From an uncultured Clostridia bacterium (GTDB lineage Bacteria; Bacillota; Clostridia; Christensenellales; Aristaeellaceae): a stretch of 64,000 nucleotides of DNA. The stretch lies in the NCBI GenBank assembly GCA_934662505.1, contig CAKUKE010000013.1, positions 3,060-67,059 of the forward strand, in the 5' to 3' direction. Both the position numbers and the translations under genes were made by a program. Positions within the stretch are counted from its first letter, which is position 1. Every line of letters begins with the position of its first letter. The notes below the pieces were generated by a model, which was not told the DNA's origin, did not search any database, and worked only from the letters and a program-made list of their open reading frames with translations. Below are positions 51,324 to 60,560 of this stretch, piece by piece.

Positions 51324-52709
51324 TCAGAACTCGGCGCTGCCTGCGGTACGTGGGAAGGGAAGCACATCGCGGATGTTGCTCATGCCCGTCAAATACATGA
51401 TGAGCCGCTCAAAGCCCAGCCCGAAGCCTGCATGGGGAACGGTGCCGTAGCGGCGCAGATCCAGATACCAGCTGTAGGATTCAGGGTTGAGCCCCAGTTC
51501 GGCGATGCGCTTTTCCAGCATATCCAGCCGTTCCTCGCGCTGACTGCCGCCGATCAGCTCGCCGATGCCGGGTACCAGCACATCTACCGCGGCTACCGTC
51601 TTCTGGTCTTCGTTCATGCGCATGTAGAAGGCCTTGATGTCCTTGGGATAGTCGTGGACGCACACGGGACCGCCGAAATGCTTTTCGGCCAGATACCGTT
51701 CATGCTCGGTCTGGATGTCCATGCCCCAGTGCACGTCGTAGTCGAATTGCTGACCGCTCTTTTGCAGGATATCAATGGCGTCGGTGTAGCTGACATGGGC
51801 AAAAGTGGAAGAAGCGACGTGGCTCAGCCGTTCAATGAGACCCTTGTCCACGAACTGGTTGAGAAATTCGTATTCTTCGGGCGCCTTGGACATGACGTCG
51901 TTGATGACGTACTTGAGCATATCCTCCGCCAGCTGCATATCGTCCTGCAGATCGGCAAAAGCGATTTCCGGCTCGATCATCCAGAATTCAGCGGCGTGCC
52001 GGGGGGTGTTGGAGTTTTCGGCACGGAAGGTGGGGCCGAAGGTGTAGATATTGCGGAAGGCCATGCAGTAGGCTTCGCCATTGAGCTGACCGGACACGGT
52101 CAGGTTGGCGGGCTTGCCGAAGAAGTCCTCGCTTTCCTTGACCCGGCCGTGTTCGTCCTTGGGCAGGTCGTTGAGGTCCAGCGTCGTCACCCGGAACATT
52201 TCACCTGCGCCTTCGCAGTCGCTGGTGGTGATCAGGGGGGTGTGCACATACACAAAGCCCCGCTGGGCAAAGAAGGCGTGAATGGCCTGCGCCGCCAGAG
52301 AGCGGATGCGGAACACGGCGCTGAAGGTGTTGGTGCGTGCGCGCAGATGCGCCTGCGTGCGCAGATATTCAAAGGTGTGCCGCTTTTTCTGCAGGGGATA
52401 TTCGGGGCTGCACAGACCGATGACCTCCACCTGCTCCGCCTTGATTTCAAAGGGCTGCTTCATGGCAGGGGTCAGAACCAGCCTGCCCGTAATTTTCAGT
52501 GACGAGCCCAGCGTGATCTTTACCACGTCCCGAAAGTTGGCAAGCGTTTCGTCGCAGACGATCTGGACGTTTTTGAAAAAAGTGCCGTCGTTGAGCTCGA
52601 TAAAGGCGAACGCCTTGCTGTCCCGCAGGGTGCGCACCCAGCCGCATACGGTCACCTGCGTGCCGTCCGCAGGGGTATGGCGAAACAGATCTCTCAATTC
52701 CATTTCCAT
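51324..52709 (-). CDS. asnS: Asparaginyl-tRNA synthetase
   Basis: Class IIb synthetase charging tRNA-Asn, 461 residues. An N-terminal OB-fold anticodon-binding domain (TQVTVCGWVRTLRDSKAFAF) precedes the catalytic core with motif 2 (TFRAENSNTPRHAAEF) and motif 3 (GFGLGFERLIMYLTG), ending in the usual DVLPFPRT region. The start at 52709 has AGGAGG ten bases upstream. It is third in the minus-strand run after hprK and a ROK kinase, an unusual neighbourhood; no T-box-like leader is evident. Confidence 0.97.
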   Translation of the reverse strand: MEMELRDLFRHTPADGTQVTVCGWVRTLRDSKAFAFIELNDGTFFKNVQIVCDETLANFRDVVKITLGSSLKITGRLVLTPAMKQPFEIKAEQVEVIGLCSPEYPLQKKRHTFEYLRTQAHLRARTNTFSAVFRIRSLAAQAIHAFFAQRGFVYVHTPLITTSDCEGAGEMFRVTTLDLNDLPKDEHGRVKESEDFFGKPANLTVSGQLNGEAYCMAFRNIYTFGPTFRAENSNTPRHAAEFWMIEPEIAFADLQDDMQLAEDMLKYVINDVMSKAPEEYEFLNQFVDKGLIERLSHVASSTFAHVSYTDAIDILQKSGQQFDYDVHWGMDIQTEHERYLAEKHFGGPVCVHDYPKDIKAFYMRMNEDQKTVAAVDVLVPGIGELIGGSQREERLDMLEKRIAELGLNPESYSWYLDLRRYGTVPHAGFGLGFERLIMYLTGMSNIRDVLPFPRTAGSAEF

Positions 52710-52737
52710 CGTTGATAAACCTCCTGTCGCAAGGATC

Positions 52738-53688
52738 TTACTGCGCTTTGCCCAGCAGCGCGGCGCCGATGATGCCCGCTTCGTTGCCGAGCTTTGCAAG
52801 CACCAGCTTGGGGCTGGGCAGCGTTTTGTACATCAGGTAACGGGGCAGCTGCTCCTCCACGGCGTCCAGCAGGAACTGGCCGGCCTGACTGACGCCGCCG
52901 CCCAGCACGATCATTTCGGGGTCGAGGAAGGCGGTGATGTTGTTGATGGTGATGGCCAGGTGCTTGGTGTAACGGCCGAAAATGCGCATGGCGACCGGGT
53001 CGCCGTCCTTGGCCGCGTCAATGACCGTCTTGGCGGTGATCCTGTCCATGTCGCCGCCTACCTTCTGCATGATTTCGCATTCAGGGTAGGCCTGCCCGTA
53101 CTGCTTGGCCATGCGGATAAGGGCGGTGGCGCTGGTGTAGCGCTCCACGCACCCGTCGTTGCCGCAGGTGCAGGGCACACCGTCCACGACCAGCGTCATG
53201 TGTCCCAGCTCGCTGCCTACGCCGTGTGCGCCGCTCCAGGGCTTACCGTTGATGACGATGCCTGCGCCGACCCCCGTGCCGAGGGTGATGAACACGCTGG
53301 ACTGGCAGTTCTTGCTCACGCCCGCCACGCTTTCGGCGTAGCCCGCCACGGTGGCGTCGTTATCGATGTAGACAGGACGGGGAATGTACTTCTGCACTTC
53401 TTCCCGAAGCGGAATATCGCGCCAGCCCAGATTGGTGCAGAAAATGACCCGACCGGTTTTCTGGTCGGCCACGCCGGGAATGCCGATGCCCACGGAATGC
53501 ACGTCCTCCAGCCTGTGGCCGGACGCCTTGAGCGCTTCCAGCGCGCAGCTGCACATATCCCGCACCACGTCCTGATAGGGGCGTTCCGCCTGCGTTCTGA
53601 CGCTGCGGTCGGTGAGAATGACGCCGTCCTCCGTGACGACGCCCGCCTTGATGCTGGTACCGCCCAGATCAATGCCGATGTAGATCAT
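52738..53688 (-). CDS. glk: ROK-family glucokinase
   Basis: Cytoplasmic sugar kinase, most likely glucokinase, 316 residues. The ATP phosphate loop IGIDLGGTSIKAGVV starts at residue 4. The ROK zinc signature CTCGNDGCVERY is present, preceded by the HMTL-containing ELGHMTLV segment with the zinc His. A GVGAGIVING loop binds sugar. There is no helix-turn-helix, so it is a kinase rather than a ROK repressor. GGAGGG precedes the ATG at 53688. Its neighbour hprK fits a carbohydrate-signalling context. Confidence 0.93.
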   Translation of the reverse strand: MIYIGIDLGGTSIKAGVVTEDGVILTDRSVRTQAERPYQDVVRDMCSCALEALKASGHRLEDVHSVGIGIPGVADQKTGRVIFCTNLGWRDIPLREEVQKYIPRPVYIDNDATVAGYAESVAGVSKNCQSSVFITLGTGVGAGIVINGKPWSGAHGVGSELGHMTLVVDGVPCTCGNDGCVERYTSATALIRMAKQYGQAYPECEIMQKVGGDMDRITAKTVIDAAKDGDPVAMRIFGRYTKHLAITINNITAFLDPEMIVLGGGVSQAGQFLLDAVEEQLPRYLMYKTLPSPKLVLAKLGNEAGIIGAALLGKAQ

Positions 53689-53724
53689 ATTTTCATCCCT
53701 CCATTTATCAGACAAAGAAATCCA

Positions 53725-54651
53725 TCAGCCCTTGCCGGCTGACCCGAGCATCATTTCGTTCAGCCGGCGATCCAGCTCCTTGGCGGCGGAATAGCCCATG
53801 TGCTTCAGAGAGAAGTTGCGGGCGGCCACCTCGATGATGATGGCCAGGTTCCGCCCCGGCCGGACGGGGAGAACCAGTTGGGGAACCCGCACGTCCATGA
53901 TGGTGGTGAAGTCCTCGGTCAGCCCCAGACGGTCGTAGGACTTTTTTTCCTTCCAGGGCTCCAGATGAATGACCAGATCGATGGATTTGCTCATCAGCAC
54001 GGCGCCGACGCCGTACATGGCCTTGATATCAATGATGCCGATGCCGCGGATTTCCATAAAGTGCCGGATGGTTTCGGGCGATTCGCCGGTCAGCCGGTTG
54101 TCCGTCACCTTGCACACGTCCACCACGTCGTCGGCGACCAGCTGGTGGCCGCGCTTGACCAGCTCCAGCGCCGCTTCGCTTTTGCCCACGCCGCTTTCGC
54201 CGGTAATGAGCACGCCGACGCCGTACACATCCAGCAGCACGCCGTGAAGTGTGGAGCGGGGCGCCAGCTGCCGGCCGAGGTAGTTGATGACGTTGACGGA
54301 AAAACGGGTGGTGACCAGCTCGGTGCCGTACACGGCCACGTTGTGCGAACGCGCCAGCTCCAGCAGGTCGTCCGGCGGGGTCATGCCCCGGCAGATGATG
54401 ACGCAGGGGATGGGAAAGGAAAAGAACTTTTCAAGGCGATCCCGCAGCACGTTTTCCGGCAGAGACTCCAGATAGGTCATTTCCACCTTGCCCACCACCT
54501 GCGGACGCTCGTAGGCAAAATACTCGTAAAAGCCTACGAACTGCAGACCGGGACGGTTAATGTCCGCAGAATGCACGTCCCATTCCACACGGGTGGAGGG
54601 GGAAAGCACCGTCAGGTTCAATTCCCGACAGAATTCGTTCGCGTTGATCAA
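53725..54651 (-). CDS. hprK: HPr kinase/phosphorylase
   Basis: Phosphorylates Ser46 of HPr to drive catabolite repression in Bacillota, and reverses it. It is 308 residues from a TTG start at 54651; no ATG or GTG lies near the expected N terminus, and AGGAGG is ten bases upstream. The N-terminal domain ends before the Walker A GESGVGKS, followed by LVADDVVDV and the HprK signature IRGIGIIDIKAMYGVGAV. The frame stays open far upstream, but that extension is not HprK-like. It heads hprK-ROK-asnS; lgt, a frequent neighbour, is absent. Confidence 0.95.
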   Translation of the reverse strand: MINANEFCRELNLTVLSPSTRVEWDVHSADINRPGLQFVGFYEYFAYERPQVVGKVEMTYLESLPENVLRDRLEKFFSFPIPCVIICRGMTPPDDLLELARSHNVAVYGTELVTTRFSVNVINYLGRQLAPRSTLHGVLLDVYGVGVLITGESGVGKSEAALELVKRGHQLVADDVVDVCKVTDNRLTGESPETIRHFMEIRGIGIIDIKAMYGVGAVLMSKSIDLVIHLEPWKEKKSYDRLGLTEDFTTIMDVRVPQLVLPVRPGRNLAIIIEVAARNFSLKHMGYSAAKELDRRLNEMMLGSAGKG

Positions 54652-54773
54652 CGGGTTCAAACCTCCTGATGAAAGCGGCTGAAGGAGCCGCCACGCTGCG
54701 CCGGGCGGAGAAATATCCACCGTTCGACGATTATATGACAGTATACCATGAATTGCGTCAGGATAAAAGTATG

Positions 54774-54818
54774 AAAAAGCCCACTGTGAAAAATTTTCTT
54801 CACAAGAACGGGCTTTTT
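54774..54818. terminator. Hairpin flanked by A and T runs, probable terminator
   Basis: AAAAAGCCC (54774-54782) pairs with GGGCTTTTT (54810-54818), with an inner GTGAA/TTCAC stem. It could act in either direction; on the minus strand it would be a second stop for the leucine-rich-repeat gene. Confidence 0.75.
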
Positions 54819-54888
54819 TGCGGGAATGAAAGGCTGCTTCACGCACGGGCGCGGCAGACAGCAGGCGACGCTCCTCTCGATATGCTGC

Positions 54889-54919
54889 AAAAAGTGCCGA
54901 GGCATTTCTGCTTCGGCAC
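54889..54919 (-). terminator. First terminator after the leucine-rich-repeat gene
   Basis: GTGCCGA stem (54894-54900 with 54913-54919), minus-strand TTTTT from 54893-54889. The 54668-55039 gap otherwise holds AT-rich leader sequence of hprK and no gene. Confidence 0.75.
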
Positions 54920-55039
54920 GAGCTTTTTGGATGAGACGCATTAAAGGGAAACAATCGCTTTTTGTGGAAGCATCGCCTTTCAACACACATTTTTTATGCG
55001 GCGCGGAGAAAAAATGTTGGTGCGCCTGATGCCGAGCGG

Positions 55040-57535
55040 TCACTTGACCGTCGTTTTGCCGCCGGACACCCAGTCGGATTTATTCCCCTTCGTGTCCTGC
55101 ACCTTGACCGTCATGGTGTACGTGCCCGCTTCGGTGAAATCGATGCGGTAGTTGTCCGCGGTGATCCAGCCGGAGTTGTGGTAGACAACGCCGTCCTTGT
55201 ACAGGCGGAAGTAGTAGGTATACGGCGCCGTTCCGCCCTGCGCGGTCGCGTAATAACGGTTGGGCTGGCCGGGTTCACGCTCCGTATACTTGCCGGACAC
55301 CTTCACTGTGGGAGTGGTCGCCGCAGCAGACGCCTTGACAACCGTCTTGGTGCATTCCACCCAGTCCGACTTGTTGCCCTTCGCGTCCTGCACTTTGACG
55401 GTCATGGTGTACGTGCCCGCCTCGGTGAAATCGATACGGTAGTTGTCATCAGCAATCCAGCCGGAGTTGTTGTAGACCGTATTACCTTTGTACAGGCGGA
55501 AATAGTAAGTATATGGTGCCGTCCCACCCTGCGCCGTGGCATAGTAGCGGTTGGGCTGACCGGGTTCACGCTCCGTGTACTTGCCGGACACCTTCACTGT
55601 GGGAGTGATCGCCGCAGCAGACGCCTTGACCACCGTCTTGGCGCATTCCACCCAGTCCGTCTTGTTGCCGTTCGCGTCCTGCGCCTTGACGGTCATGGTA
55701 TAGGTTCCCGCTTCGGTGAAATCGATGCGGTAGTTGTCCGCCGTAATCCAGCCGGAGTTGTGGTAGACAACGCCGTCCTTGTAAAGACGGAAGTAGTAGG
55801 TGTACGGTGCCGTTCCGCCCTGCGCGGTCGCGCAGTAACGGTTGGGCTGACCGGGTTCGCGTTCCGTATACTTGCCCGTCGCCGTCGCAGTCAGGGGCTG
55901 GGCTGCCTTGACCACCGTCTTGGCGCATTCTACCCAGTCCGTCTTGGTGCCCTTCGCATCCTGCACCTTCACGGTCATGGTGTAGGTTCCCGCTTCTGTG
56001 AAATCAATGCGGTAGTTATCTTCGGTGATCCAACCGGAATTATGGTAGACAACGCCGTCCTTATACAGGCGGAAGTAGTAGGTATAGGGTGCCGTGCCGC
56101 CCTGCGCGGTCGCGTAATAACGGTTGGGCTGACCCACCTCACGGTCGGTGTACTTGGCAGTGACGTCGCTCAGACTCAGCACCCCGCCCACGGTTTCAAA
56201 CGGCTGACCTTTCTCGATGGCCCACTGATGCGCATAGGATCCCGTTTCTACGGACAACAGCACCTTTCCATCGAACGCACCCTCCCCAATGGTTGTTATG
56301 CTGGAAGGAATATGAACACTGGTCAGTCCGCTGCCCTTAAAGGCGGAGCCGTAGATGCCGCCTGTCCCCTCGGGAATGACGATGCTGCGCAGTGCCTTGC
56401 AGTTTTCAAACGCAGAGTCGCCGATGTAATGCGGGGCGGATTGTATTTCCACTTTCGACAGTGCGCTGCAATTCTTGAATGTGCGGTTTTCAATGGCGGT
56501 GATCCCGGCAGGAATGCGAACGGCAGTCAGGGCGCTGCACCCTTCAAAGGCACGCCGGCTGATGATCTGCACACTGCTTGGCAGGTCAACGCTTTTCAGC
56601 GCGGGGCAGCTGCCGAATGCATATTCGCCGATATGGGTGACGCTGTCTGGAATGGAGATATTTGACAGCGCTGTGCAGCGGGAAAAAGTGTAACCTCCAA
56701 TGCTTGTTACGCCGGAAGGAATGCGGAAGCTCTCAAGACTGGTACAGCCGGCAAACGCATACGAGCCAATGAATGTGAGGCCGGACGGTATGTCGATCTT
56801 TTTCAGCGCGGCACAGTCCATGAATACATAGTCGCCGATCCGCGTCAGACCGGTGGGAAGGGAGACACTGGACAGGCGCGTGCAGCCGGAAAACATGGAA
56901 AAACCGATCGCTGATACTTTTTCGGGAATGCGGATGGACGTCAGGGCGCTGCAGTTTTGAAAGGCGTAATTGCCGATGTAGTCCACGCTGTTCGGGAGAG
57001 AAATGCTGGTCAGGGCGCTGCAGCTGCTGAACGCGTCCTTGCCGATGGCTGTCACGCCGGCAGGAAGGGTCACGCTTTTCAGGGCGCTGCAGCCTGAAAA
57101 TGTGTAGTCCTCGATCACGGTGACACCGTCGGGGATGCGGATGGATGTCAGCGAAACGCAGCCGGCAAATGCGGACTTGCCGATGCTTTTGACGCCGGCG
57201 GGCAGGCTGACGCTATTCAGCGCGGTGCAGTCAAAAAAAGCATAATTGCCAATGGATGTCAGGCCGGCAGGCAGCGTGATGCCGGTCAGCCCGGCACAGT
57301 CCTGAAATGCTCCGCTGCCGATGGAGGTGACCGGGTGACCGTCCAGCATGGCGGGAAAAGTCAACTGCCCGGTGGGCGCACTGACATACCCGGTGATGGC
57401 GGCGTTGCCGTTTTCAACAGTATACTTGAAATTGCCGCTGGTGAGCGTTGCTCCTTCGGCAGCGGAGAACAGACTGAGGGTCAGCGCGAAAAAAGCGAGA
57501 AAAGACAGAAGCTTCAAACGGTCTTTTTTCATCAT
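55040..57535 (-). CDS. Secreted BspA-type leucine-rich-repeat protein with four tandem Ig/PKD-like repeats
   Basis: 831 residues. A signal peptide (1-28) is followed by sixteen 23-residue BspA-type repeats at about 71-438 (consensus SIGxxAFxxCxxLxSIxLPxG). Next come four nearly identical repeats of about 91-98 residues, each starting KYTxRE and containing RYYATAQGGTAPYTYYFRL. No sortase motif or membrane anchor closes the protein, so it may be released or held by its repeats. BspA-like proteins mediate adhesion to host or partner bacteria. AAGGAAACC precedes the ATG pair at 57535/57532. The repeats are also very alike in DNA, suggesting recent duplication. Confidence 0.93.
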   Translation of the reverse strand: MMKKDRLKLLSFLAFFALTLSLFSAAEGATLTSGNFKYTVENGNAAITGYVSAPTGQLTFPAMLDGHPVTSIGSGAFQDCAGLTGITLPAGLTSIGNYAFFDCTALNSVSLPAGVKSIGKSAFAGCVSLTSIRIPDGVTVIEDYTFSGCSALKSVTLPAGVTAIGKDAFSSCSALTSISLPNSVDYIGNYAFQNCSALTSIRIPEKVSAIGFSMFSGCTRLSSVSLPTGLTRIGDYVFMDCAALKKIDIPSGLTFIGSYAFAGCTSLESFRIPSGVTSIGGYTFSRCTALSNISIPDSVTHIGEYAFGSCPALKSVDLPSSVQIISRRAFEGCSALTAVRIPAGITAIENRTFKNCSALSKVEIQSAPHYIGDSAFENCKALRSIVIPEGTGGIYGSAFKGSGLTSVHIPSSITTIGEGAFDGKVLLSVETGSYAHQWAIEKGQPFETVGGVLSLSDVTAKYTDREVGQPNRYYATAQGGTAPYTYYFRLYKDGVVYHNSGWITEDNYRIDFTEAGTYTMTVKVQDAKGTKTDWVECAKTVVKAAQPLTATATGKYTEREPGQPNRYCATAQGGTAPYTYYFRLYKDGVVYHNSGWITADNYRIDFTEAGTYTMTVKAQDANGNKTDWVECAKTVVKASAAAITPTVKVSGKYTEREPGQPNRYYATAQGGTAPYTYYFRLYKGNTVYNNSGWIADDNYRIDFTEAGTYTMTVKVQDAKGNKSDWVECTKTVVKASAAATTPTVKVSGKYTEREPGQPNRYYATAQGGTAPYTYYFRLYKDGVVYHNSGWITADNYRIDFTEAGTYTMTVKVQDTKGNKSDWVSGGKTTVK
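55043..56157 (-). repeat. Four near-identical tandem coding repeats
   Basis: Units begin (minus strand) near 56157, 55880, 55586 and 55292, about 275-295 bp apart. Units 2-4 each carry KYTEREPGQPNRY; differences include VYHNSG versus VYNNSG in the third. Confidence 0.9.
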
Positions 57536-57625
57536 TGGTTTCCTTCTTTCTTTACTTGCGTGTGCAAGATGCAGGCGGGCAAAAAGGGAAGCAATCAGAA
57601 CTGCTTTTAAAAAAGTACAATAATC

Positions 57626-57653
57626 ATTATAGCCTGTTCAGCAGAAAAATCAA
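57626..57653 (-). promoter_or_regulatory. Sigma-A promoter of the leucine-rich-repeat gene
   Basis: Minus strand: TTGATT (57653-57648), 16-bp spacer, TATAAT (57631-57626). Confidence 0.6.
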
Positions 57654-57693
57654 CCTGGTTTAGCGCATAGAGCGCATTCTGCTCCTCTATGGC

Positions 57694-57730
57694 AAAAGCC
57701 CGCTTCTACGGCGAACCGTAAAACGGGCTT
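57694..57730 (-). terminator. Terminator of the CapA-family gene
   Basis: AAGCCCG (57696-57702) pairs with CGGGCTT (57724-57730) around an inner TACGG/CCGTA hairpin; TTTT on the minus strand. Confidence 0.8.
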
Positions 57731-57743
57731 CTTTACTTCATTG

Positions 57744-58853
57744 TTAATCCTCCGCCGCAGCGGGCAGGTAGGCCTGTACGGCGCCTGTCCCCTCCTGATA
57801 GGGTGCGAGGCGGAAGCTGGTGTCCCGCTGGATGGTGGCGATGACGTCCTGCGCTTCCTGACCGGAAATCAGTACGGGACGGTAGTCGTTATAATCCCGG
57901 CTGCCGGAGTAGTGGGCAGGGATCAGGTTGAGCTGCTGCCCCTGATAGACGCCGTCTTCGTCAAAGTAGAAGGTGAACTGGGCGAGCGCCGTCTGGTAGG
58001 CCCGCATTTTCTTGTTGCCGCCAAAGACAAAGTTGCCCAGACTGTAGACGATGGTGGCGTCGTCCTTGACCTGTACGCCCTGCAGCACGTGGGGGTGATG
58101 CCCTACGACCACTTTGGCGCCGTAGCGGATAAAAAAGCTGGCCAGCCGCTCCTGAGAATCCTCATGAAAACCGGCGTATTCCACCCCGCCGTGCATCACG
58201 GCGACAATCAGGCTGCATTGGGCGTCCTTCAGGGCGGTCAGGTTGTTTTTCAGCTGCTGCAACTGGGACTGCCACTGGGACAGGTACACCGACACGAAAC
58301 CGATGCGGACGTTGCCTTTTTCATAAATGTAGGTGCCGTTGGCGTAGGGCGCGGTGGCGAACCACGGAATGCCGTTTTCCTGCAGCGAGGCCAGCGTGTC
58401 CCGCATGCCAGGCTGACCGTAGTCCTCGGTGTGGTTGTTGGAGAGAGAGACTGCCTCAATGCTGGAGACGGGCAGGATCTGCGCAAAGGAGGTGGGGGCG
58501 CGGAAATTGTAGGTCTTATGCGCCTTGTTGGCCTCGTAATTATAGAATACGCCTTCCAGATTGGCGACGGTCAGGTCGTCCTGACCGATGACGGTCTGCA
58601 CGCCGGAGAAGGGGTAATCCCAGCCGTATTTGAGGACGTAGCTGTCAAACGAGGTTTCCTTTGCCCGCTCGTGCTCTTCGCTGCCCAGCGTGCAGTCGCC
58701 AAGAAACGTGATGACTACCTTTTCGCCGCTCTCGGGAGGCAGTGCTTCGGAAGCGGCGGACACCCCAAGCGCGCTGGAACAGGCGCACAGCAGAAGGAAG
58801 CACAGCAAAGCGGCGCAGAGGAACTTCTTCGTGGAAATGACGCGTGCAGACAT
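57744..58853 (-). CDS. CapA/PgsA-family metallophosphatase-like exported protein
   Basis: 369 residues. A signal sequence (8-30) ends in LLLCACSS, which could serve as a lipobox. The CapA (poly-gamma-glutamate synthesis) domain has GDCTLG near 52, NLEGVFYN, SNNHTEDYG, MHGGVEY and GHHPHVLQG, the metallophosphatase-like ligands. No capB/capC genes are near, so a role in poly-gamma-glutamate is not implied. The ribosome-binding site at 58853 is poor, but no better start was found. It has a strong sigma-A promoter divergent from the channel operon. Confidence 0.92.
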   Translation of the reverse strand: MSARVISTKKFLCAALLCFLLLCACSSALGVSAASEALPPESGEKVVITFLGDCTLGSEEHERAKETSFDSYVLKYGWDYPFSGVQTVIGQDDLTVANLEGVFYNYEANKAHKTYNFRAPTSFAQILPVSSIEAVSLSNNHTEDYGQPGMRDTLASLQENGIPWFATAPYANGTYIYEKGNVRIGFVSVYLSQWQSQLQQLKNNLTALKDAQCSLIVAVMHGGVEYAGFHEDSQERLASFFIRYGAKVVVGHHPHVLQGVQVKDDATIVYSLGNFVFGGNKKMRAYQTALAQFTFYFDEDGVYQGQQLNLIPAHYSGSRDYNDYRPVLISGQEAQDVIATIQRDTSFRLAPYQEGTGAVQAYLPAAAED

Positions 58854-58888
58854 AGACGGTCTCGCTTTCTTTAAATGATGACAGCTGT

Positions 58889-58917
58889 ATCATAACTTTT
58901 TTTGGAAAATGTGTCAA
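58889..58917 (-). promoter_or_regulatory. Sigma-A promoter of the CapA-family gene
   Basis: Minus strand: TTGACA (58917-58912), 17-bp spacer, TATGAT (58894-58889). Confidence 0.75.
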
Positions 58918-58976
58918 TCAACGGCGGAGAACGTCCTGTAAAAAATGCGGTTTATTTCAAAAGAATAACAATTGTA

Positions 58977-59005
58977 TTGCTTTTTAGAAAGAAATCAGAT
59001 AAAAT
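58977..59005 (+). promoter_or_regulatory. Sigma-A promoter of the channel-stator operon
   Basis: TTGCTT (58977-58982), 17-bp spacer, TAAAAT (59000-59005), divergent from the capA promoter. Confidence 0.6.
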
Positions 59006-59033
59006 AAGGAAAGATACGGAAGGAGTGACGGGC

Positions 59034-60560
59034 ATGACGGATCTGATTGAAAACCTCGCCGCCAATCTGGTGGACGTACTGGTTTACGCTGCGACGGGAC
59101 TGGTGTTTATTCTGGGCATGATGAAATGTGTTTTTCCGGTCAATGCCCAGACGCGCAGGCTGCGCCGTGCGGTGCATATGCTGGAAAACGCGCCGGACGG
59201 GCAGGAGCGGCCCGTGTGGCAGGATCCCCTTTTTCTCGGCAAGAAAATGCAGAACGCCTGGCGGCGGTTTCTGAAAAATGCGGAGCAGCTGGATGCCCGG
59301 GGGCTGAACTGCGACGTGCGGGACTATGTAAATGATGAAACGGTGATCTATGCGGCGGGGCATACCCAGTTTGGCGACGTGGTGCCCGGCCTGCTGACCA
59401 GTCTGGGTATTCTGGGCACCTTTATCGGCCTGATGCGCGGCCTGGGCGGGCTGGATGTGTCCGATGCGGCTAAGACCATGGAAAGCATTCCCGCCATGAT
59501 CGGCGGCATGACCTTTGCCTTCGGCACGTCCATTGTGGGCATCGCCTGCTCGCTGGTGTTCAACATCCTGAGCCGTATGGCACAGGGCGGCGCGGTTTCA
59601 GCCATTGATGAATTTCAGGATGCGTTCTGCGATCTGGTCATGCAGCAGCCCCTGGACGAGGGCGTGCAGATGATCTGCCAGCAGCGGGATCGGGACGCCC
59701 TTCTGCGCCGGGCGGCGGGCGAGGTGACAGCACGGGTGTCCGACGGCGTGACCGGCGCGGTGGAACGGTCTCTTGCGCCCGTAGCGCAGTCCATGGGGCA
59801 GTTTATTGCAGGACAGAGCCAGACGCAGGTGGAGGGGCTGGCTGCCATTACCCAGCAGTTCATCGCCCAGATGAACCGCTCGCTGGGCGGCCATCTGATG
59901 CAGCTGGGCGAAACGCTGGCCTCCCTGAACCGCTCGCAGACGGTGTCCTTTGACGCGCTCCAGCGCGCCATGGCATCCGCTGACCGGGTGATGGACAACA
60001 TGAACCACATTCAGACGGTGACCGAGCGGATGATGACCCGCTTTGAAGGGTACGTTTCGTCCGTGGAGGGGGCGCAGAAAAACAACGACGCGTTCCTGAC
60101 CCACGGCTCTCAGGTGCTCACCGGATTGATGACATCTGGCGAGGAGCAGGCGCAGCTGCTGGACAAGCTGAAGCTGCAGCAGAAGGAGACCGAGCGGCAG
60201 ATGCGGGAATACGCCGAATGGAGCGGCCGTGTGCTGACCGCCGTGCAGAAGCAGGCGGGAGACGTGTCGGGGCTGGGCACGGAAATGCGCAAGAGCGCCA
60301 AGGCGCTTACGGACAGCTACGCCTCCTTTGTGGAAAACATCGGCAGCGGCCTGAGCAGATCCGTGGGGCTGTTTGATGAAAACGTCAACAGCGTGCTGAA
60401 GGTGCTGAATGAAAAACTGACGGACATCCGCACTGCGGCCGCCCTGCAGAAGGACGGCGGTCTGGCTGCGGAACTGGGTCGCCTTGAAAGCCTGATGGCG
60501 GATATGAACGGTCTGCTGGAGGGACTGCGCAGGGATATGCAGGCGAAGGAGGGGGCCTAA
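59034..60560 (+). CDS. MotA/TolQ/ExbB-type proton channel protein, ZorA-like
   Basis: 508 residues. Three membrane helices are seen: about 12-35, then the paired channel helices about 113-133 (VVPGLLTSLGILGTFIGLM) and 157-180 (IGGMTFAFGTSIVGIACSL). A cytoplasmic tail of over 300 residues is helical and coiled-coil-rich. This channel-plus-long-tail form is that of ZorA from the Zorya anti-phage system rather than MotA or ExbB. The next gene is a ZorB/MotB-like partner starting at the base after this stop. The Zorya effectors ZorC, ZorD or ZorE are absent. GGAAGGAG precedes the ATG at 59034. Family firm, biological role unknown. Confidence 0.85.
   Translation: MTDLIENLAANLVDVLVYAATGLVFILGMMKCVFPVNAQTRRLRRAVHMLENAPDGQERPVWQDPLFLGKKMQNAWRRFLKNAEQLDARGLNCDVRDYVNDETVIYAAGHTQFGDVVPGLLTSLGILGTFIGLMRGLGGLDVSDAAKTMESIPAMIGGMTFAFGTSIVGIACSLVFNILSRMAQGGAVSAIDEFQDAFCDLVMQQPLDEGVQMICQQRDRDALLRRAAGEVTARVSDGVTGAVERSLAPVAQSMGQFIAGQSQTQVEGLAAITQQFIAQMNRSLGGHLMQLGETLASLNRSQTVSFDALQRAMASADRVMDNMNHIQTVTERMMTRFEGYVSSVEGAQKNNDAFLTHGSQVLTGLMTSGEEQAQLLDKLKLQQKETERQMREYAEWSGRVLTAVQKQAGDVSGLGTEMRKSAKALTDSYASFVENIGSGLSRSVGLFDENVNSVLKVLNEKLTDIRTAAALQKDGGLAAELGRLESLMADMNGLLEGLRRDMQAKEGA

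Noticed and set aside
54652..54990. An N-terminal extension of HprK
   Set aside because: The open frame continues upstream, but it crosses leader and terminator sequence, is unlike HprK, and AGGAGG marks a start at 54651.
54962..56665. A 567-codon plus-strand frame opposite the leucine-rich-repeat gene
   Set aside because: Its repeats mirror those of the real gene on the minus strand; it has no signal peptide or ribosome-binding site.
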